Shown here one piece after another: positions 34,119-44,600 of a stretch of DNA of 53,009 bases. Origin of the DNA: Paenibacillus ottowii (GTDB lineage: Bacteria > Bacillota > Bacilli > Paenibacillales > Paenibacillaceae). The stretch covers positions 1 through 53,009 of the forward strand of contig NZ_VIJZ01000019.1 of NCBI RefSeq assembly GCF_006874425.1, in the 5' to 3' direction. A model generated the notes under the pieces. The model saw only the letters and a list, made by a program, of their open reading frames with translations, was not told the origin of the DNA and ran no database searches. Position numbers and translations under genes: made by a program. Within the stretch, counting starts at the first letter, position 1; each line of letters opens with the position of its first letter.

Positions 34119-34146
34119 AGCCGCGACTTTTGCGGCTTTTTTCATT
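34119..34146 (+). terminator. Rho-independent terminator
   Basis: AGCCGC (34119-34124) pairs with GCGGCT (34132-34137), followed by TTTTTT. Confidence 0.8.
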
Positions 34147-34369
34147 TATTGTTATTAGTTGTTTTCTTGGACTGGGACAAAAATCAAAATTGAGCCTTCT
34201 ATTTTTACCATAAAAATGCAAGTAAATCCGTAACTGGCCGATCAAGGAAACAAGGTTGTTACCAGGTTGGTGTAGAGCAAGGTAACGTCTGGGTATCTTG
34301 GCGGCTTATTTAAATGGGGGATGAAGAGCCAGTTGCAGACTACATTCTCACTTCCCGGCTACAGCAAGC

Positions 34370-34696
34370 GATCAAATCGTCCCGGAAATGCGGGTCGCCG
34401 AAACAGACCACATCATTACTAAAAAGCAATAGGGAGCTTTTTACGGAACGGAGCTCGACCTGCAGTTGCGTCGCCGGGGAATCGACACCATCGTCTTATG
34501 CGGCATCGCTACCGGGCTTGGCGTGGATACGACCGCGCGGGAAGCGTATATGAATGGGTATCAGCTGATTTTGGCGATCGATGCCATGACCGGGTTTTCT
34601 CAAGCCGAGCACGATCACGTGAAAAATTTTATTTTTCCACGCATCGGGCGTGTTCGGACAACACAGGAAATCATTTCTGCCTTTGCTGAAGTTTGA
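34370..34696 (+). pseudogene. Isochorismatase-family hydrolase, broken
   Basis: The C-terminal two thirds of a cysteine hydrolase: DQIVPEMRVAETDHIITKKQ, stop, GAFYGTELDLQLRRRGIDTIVLCGIATGLGVDTTAREAY. The TAG at 34430-34432 stands where the family has Trp (KKQW-GAF), consistent with TGG to TAG. The nucleophile Cys before the substrate loop reads Leu-Cys-Gly-Ile-Ala-Thr-Gly (LCGIATG, normally GVxTxxCV). The N-terminal Asp-containing part has been lost or shifted out of frame. Confidence 0.7.
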
Positions 34697-34711
34697 ACCC
34701 AAAGGAGATGT

Positions 34712-34748
34712 GCCCTTGGATTTATCAGGTTCCAGGGGTCGTTTTTTT
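34712..34748 (+). terminator. Rho-independent terminator before the MFS gene
   Basis: CCCTTGGA (34713-34720) pairs with TCCAGGGG (34731-34738, one G-T pair), followed by CGTTTTTTT. Confidence 0.7.
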
Positions 34749-34768
34749 ATTTCAGGAGGTTGGTCTCT

Positions 34769-36238
34769 ATGACCCAAAAGAGAAGTCCCAAGTCCGATAG
34801 GATGTACCCCTGGTATGTCTTATCTGTAACCAGTCTCGGAGCGTTCCTGGTTCTGGTCAATATCGGAACGCTTAATGTCGCATTGCCGGAATTAAGCCAG
34901 CAATTTCATGCGAATGCGGCAGCTTCCAGCTGGATTTTACTTTCCTATATGCTGGTAAACACTATCCTGATTTTAATCTTCGGACAAATTTCGGATATTT
35001 TCGGAAGAAGCCGAATGTATTTAATAGGAATGGCCATCTTTACCGTATCCAGTTTACTACTCGGTTATGCTTTTAATGTAGAGGTACTAATCCTTCTTCG
35101 GATCGTACAGGCTGCCGGAGGAGCGCTCGTAGTGACGAACACAACACCGCTGATTACCGATGCGTTTCCCCAATCGCAGCTGGGCACCGGTCTCGGTCTG
35201 AATTTATTGTCCGCTTCCGTCGCGCAGGTGCTTGGCCCGGTCGTCGGCGGCGTGGTCACGACCGCCTGAGGCTGGAGGTGGGTGTTCTGGTCTAATGTTC
35301 CCTTCGGGATCATTGCTCTCATCTGGGGGCTCTGGATTCTAAGGGTGAAGCCCCTAGCGCACCTCCATAAAAAAGTGGACGGATATGGAGGCATCATGAT
35401 CTTTGTCGCTTTAGCGGGTCTAATCATTGCTTTATCCAAGGGGGGAGAACTGGGCTGGGGAGACAAGCAGGTGATCGGAGGTTTTGCGATATTCGCCATA
35501 TTTACTACTATATTTTTATGGCATGAGCATCGTTCAGCATCACCTCTACTAGATTTAAGCCTTTTTGAAAGCTGGACGTTCAGTATGGGGAACATCGCTA
35601 CATTCTTTAATTCTTTTGCCCGTACGGCGGTTGCTCTGCTCTTCGCTCTCTATTACCAATTTGCCTTCCACCAAAACGCGCTTAATGCCGGTCTAAGGAT
35701 CCTTCCAATTACGATAGGGATGTTGGTCATTTCTCCGATTGCTGGCATGTTGACTAAGAAGGCGGCCATTCGAGTTCTGGCCTCACTTGGAATTCTTATT
35801 TCTATAGCAGGACTACTACTACTCCTATTCGTGGTCGGTGGAAATTTCTCTTACGGGGTCACCGCTTGCGGCATGTTGTTAATCGGGGTCGGGACCGGTT
35901 TATTCCTTACCCCCAATACGACGGAGGTCATGTCAAGCGTTCCGGAGCAAAGCCGCGGGGTGGCGAATGGACTGCGGTCCATGCTATATAACTTGGGTCA
36001 AGTGCTGAGTACGGCTCTTTCTTTAACCATCGTCGGCGCAGCGCTGCCAGCCCACCTGAAGAACGTGCTGTATTCCGGAAAGAACAATGTGATTTCTGCC
36101 GTTGATTTTGCTTTCGTCATTCACGGTTACCGCTGGGTCATCATCGCACTAATAGGGACTTCTCTACTCGCTCTTGCTGCCTCGTGGTTCCGTCCGCAAC
36201 AGAAAAAAGCTTACGAAAGCTCTTCAGCGGCCTCTTGA
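34769..36238 (+). pseudogene. MFS drug-efflux transporter (DHA2/EmrB type) with in-frame TGA
   Basis: A single 489-codon reading frame for a 14-helix DHA2-family proton antiporter, interrupted once by TGA at 35267-35269. Upstream: NIGTLNVALPELSQQF, SDIFGRSRMYLIG and LNLLSASVAQVLGPVVGG. Directly downstream in the same frame: GWRWVFWSNVPFG, a conserved motif after helix 5. The TGA replaces what is usually Phe or Trp. AGGAGG lies 9 bases before ATG 34769; the TTG at 34760 is less likely. A single nonsense mutation is the simplest cause, so the gene may be very recently inactivated. Confidence 0.8.
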
Positions 36239-36450
36239 CTTTGACGCATTGATGCCGCGTCAATCCGTCCGATCCTCATCGATCGGTCCTGCGGCTGCCG
36301 CCATAACCCCAGCGCGTCCGGTAAGCCCAAACTTCTGGAGCTAGCGATATATATCCGGCGGGTAGTGGAGCGTTGCGATATACTTTCACACGACACCAAG
36401 ATATCCTCTTCTCCTAAATTCCGCCTTTTGGAGGCGCGAAAAAGATGAGA
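36239..36450. other. Intergenic region, nothing certain
   Basis: A frame ending at 36447 (KLLELAIYIRRVVERCDILS...) looks mildly protein-like but has no start and is not recognised. A short CGCCT/AGGCG hairpin lies near 36422-36436. Confidence 0.3.
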
Positions 36451-36522
36451 GTTCTAAAGTTAGAACATGTAGGTGTTCTAACACATAACGAACATTGTTC
36501 TTTACGAACAATGTTCGTTATG
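36451..36522. promoter_or_regulatory. Cluster of dyads before the truncated lysozyme gene
   Basis: GTTCTAA (36451-36457), TTAGAAC (36460-36466) and TGTTCTAAC (36474-36482) form overlapping inverted pairs; GTTAGAACA/TGTTCTAAC is a perfect 9-bp pair. Then CATAACGAACATTGTTC (36484-36500) pairs perfectly with 36506-36522 around five bases. A TATAAA follows at 36524. The dense dyads look like multiple operator sites, or the end of a mobile element. Confidence 0.5.
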
Positions 36523-36531
36523 GTATAAATA

Positions 36532-37179
36532 TTGTATGAACGTCCAAATACTGCATATGCGGTAAATGATACAGTAACATATAGTGGAAGTACTTATACC
36601 TGTCTTCAGGCACATACTTCCCTTGTAGGCTGGGAACCATCCAATGTTCCTGCTTTATGGAAGAAAGGCGGCAGCGGAACTACGCCACCTACAACACCGC
36701 CAACAACGCCACCAACAGGTCCTTCAGTAACAAAGCCTTCAGAAGTTCCAAGCCACATATGGACATACACAATGAATGCGGGCGATAAATTCGGTAAAGG
36801 CGGAGATTTTGCTTTATTGCTGAGTGCTTTGATCAAAAAGGAAAGCAGCTTTGGAGCAGGCTTACCAGGCAGTCCATCAGCCGGCGACGGATTGATGCAG
36901 GTAGAACCAAACACACGTAATGCTTATTTATCTCAATTCAGTTCAAAATTTGGCCGTGCTTATAATCACGGCAGTGAACAAGATCAGGTATGCTTGGGCG
37001 GACTGATTTTAAATGAAAAGATTACTAGATTCGGCAACATATATAATGGCTTATTACACTATAACGGAGGAGATAACTGGTATCCGGGAGCTACAGACTC
37101 TTATGGCCGTCCTATTCTGGCCAATCAATATGCAGATGCAGTTTACGCTACTTATAAGGGCTATGGCGGTAAGAACTAA
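36532..37179 (+). CDS. Chitin-binding module plus lysozyme/transglycosylase domain, N-terminally truncated
   Basis: 215 residues. A CBM5/12-type module (AYAVNDTVTYSGSTYTCLQAHTS, GWEPSNVPALWKK), a TTPPTTPPTTPP linker, and an SLT/lysozyme-like domain (about 85-215) with a candidate catalytic Glu in LIKKESSFGAGLPG, then GDGLMQVEP and GLLHYNGGDNWYPG. It would bind and cut cell-wall or chitin polymers outside the cell, but there is no signal peptide or ribosome site, and a stop lies just upstream of TTG 36532. It is most likely the 3' part of a larger secreted protein. Confidence 0.65.
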   Translation: MYERPNTAYAVNDTVTYSGSTYTCLQAHTSLVGWEPSNVPALWKKGGSGTTPPTTPPTTPPTGPSVTKPSEVPSHIWTYTMNAGDKFGKGGDFALLLSALIKKESSFGAGLPGSPSAGDGLMQVEPNTRNAYLSQFSSKFGRAYNHGSEQDQVCLGGLILNEKITRFGNIYNGLLHYNGGDNWYPGATDSYGRPILANQYADAVYATYKGYGGKN

Positions 37180-37272
37180 GATGTTATTTATTTTCCACCC
37201 TTGCAGGTTTTACAATCCTACTGTACATGTACACCCAGTTTTGTAAGTAATACCGGGAGTGGGCGGGGGAGG

Positions 37273-37347
37273 ACAAAGGCAACGATGCACATCCACCACA
37301 AGCCGGGAGAGAACATGAATGTGGATTGGGCCGGAAAAATAAACTGA
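37273..37347 (+). pseudogene. IS21-family IstA transposase scrap
   Basis: In frame, TMHIHHKPGENMNVDWAGK matches the conserved start of the IstA catalytic core (first Asp in VDWAG). Only 24 codons remain; TGA lies at the edge of the 38-bp palindrome. It marks an insertion/deletion junction immediately left of the biosynthetic cluster. Confidence 0.7.
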
Positions 37348-37377
37348 AGTTAGTGTTTAAACACTAACTTCAGTTTA
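37340..37377. promoter_or_regulatory. 38-bp perfect palindrome at the head of the PKS-NRPS cluster
   Basis: A gapless palindrome centred on GTGTTTAAACAC at 37358/37359, ending three bases before the ribosome site (GGGAGG) of the aminotransferase. In RNA it would fold as a long hairpin next to the Shine-Dalgarno. As DNA it could be an operator for a dimeric regulator. No -10/-35 pair is evident just upstream. Confidence 0.7.
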
Positions 37378-37388
37378 AGGGAGGAATT

Positions 37389-38675
37389 ATGAGTATGGAA
37401 ATTTTTGAGCAGTATGAATCCAACGTAAGAGCATATTGTAGAAACTTCTACGATGTGTTTGACCGGGCTAAAGGTGCACTGATTTATTCAGAATCCGGAA
37501 AGAAATTTGTTGATTTTTTTGCAGGAGCAGGAGCTTTAAATTATGGACATAACAACGAATACATCAAACAAAAGATACTCGCTTATCTTGAATCGGACAG
37601 TATTACTCATGGGCTTGATATGTACACAAAAGCGAAACGTGAATTTATCGAAAAATTCTCGCAGATCATATTGGAACCCCGAAAGTTAAACTATAAAATT
37701 CAATTTTGCGGGCCTACAGGTACAAACGCTGTAGAAGCATCGCTGAAGCTTGCCCGAAAGATCACTAAACGGACTGGTATATTTGCGTTTATGGGAGGAT
37801 TTCACGGAATGTCGCTGGGGAGTCTGGTTGTTACCAGCAACATTCAGAAAAGATCTTCCTCCGGCATAGCATTATCCGATGTTACCTTTTTCCCATACTC
37901 CGAGAGTCCAATTGACTCATTCGATACTATTGAATACATGGAAGCCGTTCTAAACGACGGTCACTCGGGAATCGAAAAACCGGCGGCTATTATATTTGAA
38001 ACCATTCAGGCGGAAGGCGGCGTAAATATAGCTTCACCCGAATGGATGCTCAGGCTGAGGGAACTTAGCGACAGACACGGTATTCTACTGATTTGCGATG
38101 ACATTCAGGTTGGCTGCGGACGCACCGGACCGTTCTTTTCATTTGAACGTGCCGGGATGATCCCTGATATTGTACTGCTTTCCAAGTCAATCAGCGGGTA
38201 TGGCCTTCCCATGTCTATTCTGCTGATGAAACCGGAACTTGATGTCTGGAAGCCTGGTGAGCATAACGGTACGTTCCGGGGAAACCAGCTTGCTTTCATT
38301 GGAGCTACAGCTGCGTTGGAATATTGGGAAATGAATAATTTGGAACAGTCTGTGAAATATAAGGAAGCATTTGTAAGAGAATATTTAACCAAGCAGATTT
38401 TGTCATTACATAAGGGCCTGACCATTCGGGGTGCAGGTTTGATTCGGGGTATTGATTTTTCCAATGTGGAGGATGAGCGAATCACGCAAAAAGTAGTAGA
38501 GGAATGTTACCAAAACGGTTTAATCATCGAAAGCGCAGGAAGAAAAGACAGTGTTATAAAACTTATGCCTCCGTTAACCATCGAGCTTGAACTTTTGCAG
38601 CAGGGTTGTTCAATTATCAGACAAGCTATTCAAGAGAATATAAATAAAGTATTGGAGGTCGAAAGTTATGGATAA
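37389..38675 (+). CDS. Class III aminotransferase, diaminobutyrate-2-oxoglutarate type (EctB-like)
   Basis: A 428-residue PLP enzyme. Landmarks: FVDFFAGAGALNYGHNN, CGPTGTNAVEASLKLARKIT, FMGGFHGMSLGSL, the Asp of ICDDIQVGCGRTG, and the Schiff-base Lys K266 in LLSKSISGYGLPM. EctB/Dat enzymes make L-2,4-diaminobutyrate from aspartate semialdehyde, and such genes accompany NRPS lines that use diaminobutyrate. The downstream adenylation domain has an acidic pocket fitting that. ATG with GGGAGG at 6 bases. It overlaps the PKS-NRPS start by 8 bases (coupled translation). AT-rich with frequent ATA codons, like the rest of the cluster. Confidence 0.88.
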   Translation: MSMEIFEQYESNVRAYCRNFYDVFDRAKGALIYSESGKKFVDFFAGAGALNYGHNNEYIKQKILAYLESDSITHGLDMYTKAKREFIEKFSQIILEPRKLNYKIQFCGPTGTNAVEASLKLARKITKRTGIFAFMGGFHGMSLGSLVVTSNIQKRSSSGIALSDVTFFPYSESPIDSFDTIEYMEAVLNDGHSGIEKPAAIIFETIQAEGGVNIASPEWMLRLRELSDRHGILLICDDIQVGCGRTGPFFSFERAGMIPDIVLLSKSISGYGLPMSILLMKPELDVWKPGEHNGTFRGNQLAFIGATAALEYWEMNNLEQSVKYKEAFVREYLTKQILSLHKGLTIRGAGLIRGIDFSNVEDERITQKVVEECYQNGLIIESAGRKDSVIKLMPPLTIELELLQQGCSIIRQAIQENINKVLEVESYG

Positions 38676-41600
38676 AATCGCCATTATAGGAATAGGATGC
38701 CGTTTGCCAGGAGGAATAAGGGGGCCTGAGGAGTTCTGGGAAGCATTGACTGCGGGAAAAGATATGACTTCCGATTTACCCGAAGGCCGCTGGGATTTAG
38801 AAAAGTTTTATGATCCTGACAAATCAAAGCCAGGCAAGCATTACACCTGTCATGGTGGATTTTTAGATAAAATAGATGAGTTTGACCCTTTGTTTTTTGG
38901 TATTTCTCCAAGGGAAGCGGCCTTTCTTGATCCACAGCAAAGACTGATGCTGGAGACATCATGGGAAGCAATGGAAGATGGAGGCTTGGATCCGGCCAAG
39001 CTAGCAGGAACCAATACCGGTGTCTTTGTAGCGGGCTTCACCCTTGACTATCAAGCAATACAATTTAAAAACGAATCGGTTGAAAGTTTAGATACACATT
39101 CGGCAACGGGTATGATGATGACAATGTTGTCCAACAGGATTTCATATATATATGATTTCAGAGGTCCAAGTTTGTCTGTAGATACAGCGTGTTCGGGCTC
39201 TTTGGTTGCAACACACCTTGCATGCGGGAGTTTATTGAATAATGAATGTAATCTCGCAATAGCAGGCGGAGTAAGTGTTATAGCTACACCTGAGTATACC
39301 ATAGCGGAAAGTAAGGGTGGTTTTTTATCTCCCGATGGACGGTGCAAAACTTTCGATTCCAGTGCAAACGGTTATGCAAGAGGAGAAGGAGCCGGCGTTG
39401 TGGTTTTAAAACGCCTGTCAGATGCTATCGAAGACGGAGATAGGATTTATGCCGTAATAAGTGGATCGGGTGTAAACCAGGACGGCCACACAGACGGGAT
39501 TACTGTTCCAAACGGGCAGGCTCAGGAAAACTTAATGAAGGAGGTATACAAAAAGGCAGGAATATCACCTTCAGATATAACATATATTGAAGCTCACGGC
39601 ACCGGCACTCCGGTTGGAGACCCTATTGAGGCTAATGCAATAGCACGAGTGGTTTCAACAGACAGGCCAAAAGATAAAAAGTGTATTGTCGGATCTGTTA
39701 AGACAAACATTGCCCACCTTGAGGCCGCTGCAGGAGTTGCCGCACTGATAAAAGCTTCACTAATCATAAAGCATAAGCAAATACCTCCACATCTGCACTT
39801 TAAGAATCCAAACCCTAAAATTCCCTTTGACGATTTATGTATACGAATTCCTCAGACCCTGGAGCCTTTGCCGCAACCCGCATTGGTTGGCATAAATTCA
39901 TTCGGTTTTGGAGGAACAAATGCCCATATCCTCTTGGAGGAAGCTACAGATCTCCAAAAAGAGGGTACTCCTGAAGTTAATGTAAATACCGGATGGCCAT
40001 ATATGATTCCCATATCTGCGCGCTCAGAAAAGGCGCTAAAAAACTATGCGCAAAAGTATGTTGATTTTATTAATGGAAGTGGAGAAAGTATTTCTTTATA
40101 TGATATTGGAAGCATGATGAGCAAAAAGCGCACCCATCATGACTATAGACTAGCGGTTTCGGCATCTTCAAAGGAAGAACTTGCAGGAAACCTGGAAGCG
40201 TATATTAAAGGACAAGCACGCCAGGGGATGTCTGCGGGAAATGTTGAGGCAGGAAAGTACAATAAAGCTGTTTTTGTATATACAGGTATGGGGCCCATAT
40301 GGTGGGCTATGGGCAGACAGCTCCTTGAAAAAGACCCTGTGTTTAGAAATATGATAGAAAAATGTGATAAACTTACACGTCAGTATGCTGGATGGTCTCT
40401 GCTGGAGGAACTTCTCGCCGATGAGGAGAATTCACGTCTGGACCAGCCCCAGTTTGCTCAACCTGCCAATTTTGCTGTTCAGGTGGGTTTGACTGAAGTA
40501 TGGAAATCCTTGGGTATTATACCCCATGCGGTGGTAGGACACAGTGTTGGAGAAGTGGCTTCTACATATGTTGCAGGAATTTACAGCCTTGAAGATGCCA
40601 TGTTGGTAAGTATTCACAGAAGCCGTGCACAGCAAAAAGCAGTAAACAAGGGCACAATGCTGGCGGTAGGTTTACCAGAAAAAGAAGTTGTGGCCCTGCT
40701 GGATGAGAACATAAAAGGTGTTTCAATGGCAGCAATCAATAGCCCAAATTCGGTAACTTTGTCAGGTGATCCTGATGCCCTTGAGCAGATCCAAAAACAG
40801 TTGCAGGATAAGGGGGTTTTTGCGCGGCTTTTAAAGGTCAATGTAGCGTATCACAGTTACCAAATGGAACCATATGAGCAGGAGCTATTGGAGGCATTAA
40901 AAGGAATAAAGTCCCAGCCTGCCGGGATACCGATATATTCCACGGTTACAGGGAAAATGCTGACGGGTACAGAGTGTGATGGACATTACTGGTATAAAAA
41001 TGTAAGAGAGCCGGTACGTTTTGAAGCAGCAATGTATGAAATGATTTCGTTGAATTATAACTTATTTATTGAGGTGGGCCCTCACCCTGTTTTAGCAGCT
41101 TCTATTTCTGATTGTCTGTCAGCTAAAAACGTTGAAGGTAAGAAGTTGTTCTCTATAAAAAGAAATGAAAACGAACAGGTTTCAATACTGGAGAACTTAG
41201 GGAATCTATATGCACTGGGATACCCTATAGATTGGAACAAGATTTACCGGTACCAAGGTGAGTTTGTAAGTCTCCCTCTTTATCCATGGCAATGGGATAA
41301 ATACTGGATGGAAACGCAGGAATCAAGTGAATTTAGGCAGGGAAAAAATAAGCACAAGTTTTTAGGACGCCGTTTGAAAACTTCCAGCCCTATATGGGAG
41401 ATTGAACTTAATACTACCTATATGACGTATCTTTCTGATCATAAAATACAAGGTATAGAAGTTTTCCCCGGAGCAGGGTATGTAGAGCTGGGAATGGCTT
41501 GTGCCAGAAGCTATTTTGGAGAGGGTTTTTATACAGTTGAAGATATAAAGTTTGAAAATGCTTTATTTTTAAATCAAGGAGTATCACCTGTGGTGCAGGT

Positions 41601-44600
41601 GGTTTTGGATCCAAAAACCGCAAAATTCGAGATTTCAAGCAGGATACCGGGACAAGATAAGACTTGGACATGCAATGCATCCGGCACAATAAGAAAACGG
41701 CAAAACATAAAGATCACTGCTAAAGATGAGTTGATTCAAATACTTGGCAATTGTACCAAAGAATACGGAAAAGAAGTATGTTATAAAACCTTCTATCAAA
41801 TGGGTTTCCATTATGGTCCTTATTTCCAAGGTATAGACAAGATATGGAAAGGTGATAACGAAGCTCTTGGCAGGATCGAGATCCCTAAAATACTGGAGAT
41901 TGATAGCTCTATCTACGGTCTTCACCCGGCGGTATTGGACGCCTGTTTCCAGGTTACCATTGCGGCAGTTGCACCACTTAATGAAGATGAAAATAACGAA
42001 GGCCAATCATTCCTACCTGTAGGAATAGACAGGGTGCAGCTTTATGGAAGGCCGGAGCCTGTCATGCTTTGTCATACACAGATGGTAGATAGGAAAGATA
42101 ATAATTTGAACGCCAACATCCGTCTATATAGTGAGGACGGAAATCTAATCGCCGAAATACTGGGTATAAGAACTAAGGAACTTGGAAATAGTGGAGGGTC
42201 TGATGCTGGAAGAGTTAAGGATTATCTTTATGAGATAAACTGGGAGCTTCTAAAAAGTGAAGAAGTTGATACCCGCACAGCTGCTGCTAACTCTGGAGCA
42301 TGGCTTATTTTTGTGGATCATAAAGCAGCAGGAAAAGAACTGGCAAATCTCCTTGAAAAAAGGGGAGAAGAATGCTTTATGGTATATCCTGGTGAGAATT
42401 TTGGTTGGCAGTATGAAGAGCGTGAGATATATATAAACCCTCGAAGCATTGAGGATCTTAGAGCGTTGTTTGATGAATTCTCAAAAATTAAAACGAAGCT
42501 AACAGGTATTGTATATATGTGGAGCCTCAATATCCTTGAGATCCAGGAAGTTAGCAATACAGCTATAGAAAAAGCTTGTTTTGAAAACCTGTTTGTATTA
42601 AAACACCTGGTACAAGCAACCACAAATCTGGGATTAAATTTTAAGCTGTGGGTTATTACAAGAGGAGCCCAAATGATCAACAGGGCTACTCCAAATTCTG
42701 CATTCTTACAGTCGTTGGTATGGGGCCTTGGCACCGTCATAGGTTACCATGAGTTGCCTTCAAATTGGGGAGGCCTTGTAGACCTTGACATAGAGGCCAA
42801 TGCGGGTGAAATGGAAATGCTGTTAAAAGAAGTCTTAGGTAATGGAGAGAACCAAATTGCTTTCCGTAATGGGAATAGACTTGCAGCAAGAATCGATAAA
42901 CTGCGGATTGATATGCAGCATCAAGTACCCGTACATCTTCGCCCCGATGGAAGTTATGTTATTACAGGTGCTTTTGGTGGCATAGGTATGATTACAGCCC
43001 AGTGGATGGTTGCCAAGGGAGCAAGACATCTGGTACTGCTTGGACGCGGAGAATTTCCAAAACGTTCTGAATGGAACAATGTAGAGCCAGGCAGCAGCCT
43101 TGCAGAGAGGATTGAGTTTGTTCGTAAGCTGGAGTCCCAGGGGGCAACAGTATATATTGGATCAGTGGATGTAACTGATGAGGAAAAGCTTGCTGGATTT
43201 TTTAAAGATTTTGATAAGGAAGAAAGGCCTCCTATTCGAGGTGTTGTACATTCTGCTGGTATTACGGATGATCAATTTCTTGAGGTTAGTAAAGATGAGA
43301 CTTTTTATAGGGTCCTTTCGCCTAAGGTAAATGGTGCATGGAACCTTCACCGTATGACAGAGGGACGGCCTATTGACTTCTTTATTTTATTTTCTTCAGT
43401 TGCTTCTGTATTTGGTTCACCAGGCCAGGGAGCATATGCAACTGGGAATGCCTTTTTGGACTCACTTGCACATTACCGTTTATCGAGAGGACTTCCTGCA
43501 CTGAGTATCAATTGGGGACCATGGTCAGAGGTTGGAATGGCTGCAAGGTTTATGGAACGTGATCCGGAGTATTATATACAAAAATCCATAGAATCTGTAA
43601 CGGTAGAAAAGGGAATTAGGGCTATGGAGCACCTTGTTGGAGAAGCTGTTGCACAGTCTGTGGTTCTACCTATACTCTCGTGGCAAACGTTTGGGGAAAA
43701 ATGGTTCTCACCCATGAGTTCTCCACATGTGCTTAAAACTCTTTTGCAAGATGAGTCAGGACAACAAGAGAATATAAATAAATCAAAGGTGGATGTTGAT
43801 ATCCTGGAGGATATTATTTCATCTCCAATACAGAGCAGGCAGAATATCGTTGAAATGCATATTAAAACAATAGTAGCGAAGGTTTTGCGTTATAATCCTG
43901 AGGATCTAAGTACCAAACAACCACTAACTGTTTTTGGGATGGATTCATTAATGGCCACCGAAATAAAAAACAGGATGGAGGTTGCCTTTAAAACACCTGT
44001 TTCCATAGTAGAACTTCTTAAGGGTTCCAGCATATACGATCTTTCCGAGCAAATGATATCAAAGCTATACGAATCGGGAAAGATTTCAGAACAGGATTCC
44101 CTAAATATGGGTAAGGCTGAGCTTGAAAGAATACCTAAAGTTTCTGAAAAAGAGTACTATGAAACCTCATCTGCACAAAAGATGATGTATATCATTAATA
44201 ATCTTGAGGGTAACAACATTGGGTATAACATACCTGTGGGAATTTTATTTGAAGGTGGGATTGAAAGGGTTGCCCTTGGGGAAGCATTAAAAACATTGAT
44301 ACAAAGGCATGAAGCATTTAGGACATCCTTTGAGATGATTGATGGGGAGCTTGTGCAAAGGATACAAGATGAAGTTGATTTTACTATAGAATATTTTGAG
44401 TCTGAGGAAGACGGAGTAGAGAAAATAATCGATGAATTTGTAAGACCGTTCGATTTAAGCAAAGCACCCTTAATAAGAGTAGGTCTTATAGAAATCCATG
44501 CTAGCAGGCAAATACTTTTGCTTGATGTACATCATATAGTCTCGGATGGAACTTCAATAATCAGGACTTTTGATGAAATAGTTTCTATATTAAGTGGTGA

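Noticed and set aside
36484..36522. LexA/SOS boxes (CGAAC...GTTCG)
   Set aside because: The CGAAC and GTTC elements are separated by three bases, not the four required by the Gram-positive LexA box; the dominant feature is the larger inverted repeat.
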